A stretch of DNA of 6,947 nt from the NCBI GenBank assembly GCA_019118725.1, contig DWYO01000297.1:1-6947 (forward strand). Reading direction: 5' to 3'. The position numbers and the translations under genes are program-made. The notes below the pieces were generated by a model. It ran no database searches. It saw only the letters and a program-made list of their open reading frames with translations, and had not been told where the DNA came from. The stretch is from Candidatus Parabacteroides intestinavium (GTDB lineage Bacteria; Bacteroidota; Bacteroidia; Bacteroidales; Tannerellaceae). Positions 6,912-6,947 of this stretch are shown piece by piece (position 1 is the first letter of the stretch; every line of letters starts with the position of its first letter).

Positions 6912-6947
6912 ATTTCAAAGACGGTTTGTCAAAATATAAAATTGCAC

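Noticed and set aside
6916..6947. Possible promoter on either strand at the right edge
   Set aside because: AT-rich text such as TATATTTTG on the minus strand deviates from the -7 consensus and has no -33 partner; the window ends too soon to judge.

Overview
The window looks like a chromosomal segment of a gut Bacteroidales bacterium (Bacteroides, Phocaeicola or Parabacteroides type). Three things support this. Two divergent promoters match the Bacteroidota sigma-ABfr pattern (TTTG or TTG, 20 bases, then TACCTTTG). The genes start without clear Shine-Dalgarno sequences and behind A-rich leaders. The two largest genes are exported glycoside hydrolases (GH20 and GH92) of the kind used to strip host or dietary glycans. 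No species can be named from the sequence alone.

Layout: positions 1-597 on the minus strand hold the first 199 codons of a queuosine-precursor transporter (YhhQ / DUF165 / Vut_1 family), cut by the left edge. Its 5' leader (about 598-636, minus strand) folds on paper as a complete preQ1-I type riboswitch, an H-type pseudoknot ending 7 bases before the ATG, and begins about where the promoter predicts transcription to start. Positions 598-889 form a divergent control region with one promoter for the transporter and one for the plus-strand MATE gene. On the plus strand follow a 12-helix MATE-family exporter (890-2260), a lipoprotein beta-N-acetylhexosaminidase of GH20 with C-terminal Fn3-like and F5/8-type domains (2340-4520), and a secreted GH92 alpha-mannosidase (4626-6872). 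The gaps of 79 and 105 bases contain A-rich leaders with short tandem repeats and no convincing terminator or promoter, so the three genes may share a transcript. The last 75 bases hold a weak hairpin and no recognisable gene.

How they work together: the GH20 enzyme would remove terminal beta-GlcNAc or GalNAc residues and the GH92 enzyme would remove alpha-mannose. That pairing fits stepwise trimming of N-glycans, but no SusC/SusD pair, regulator or endo-glycosidase is present, so this is not a complete polysaccharide-utilisation locus within the window. The MATE exporter has no evident link to glycan use. The transporter gene is an independent unit, apparently controlled by the compound it is likely to help import. 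The riboswitch, which no protein annotation would reveal, is the most interesting element here.
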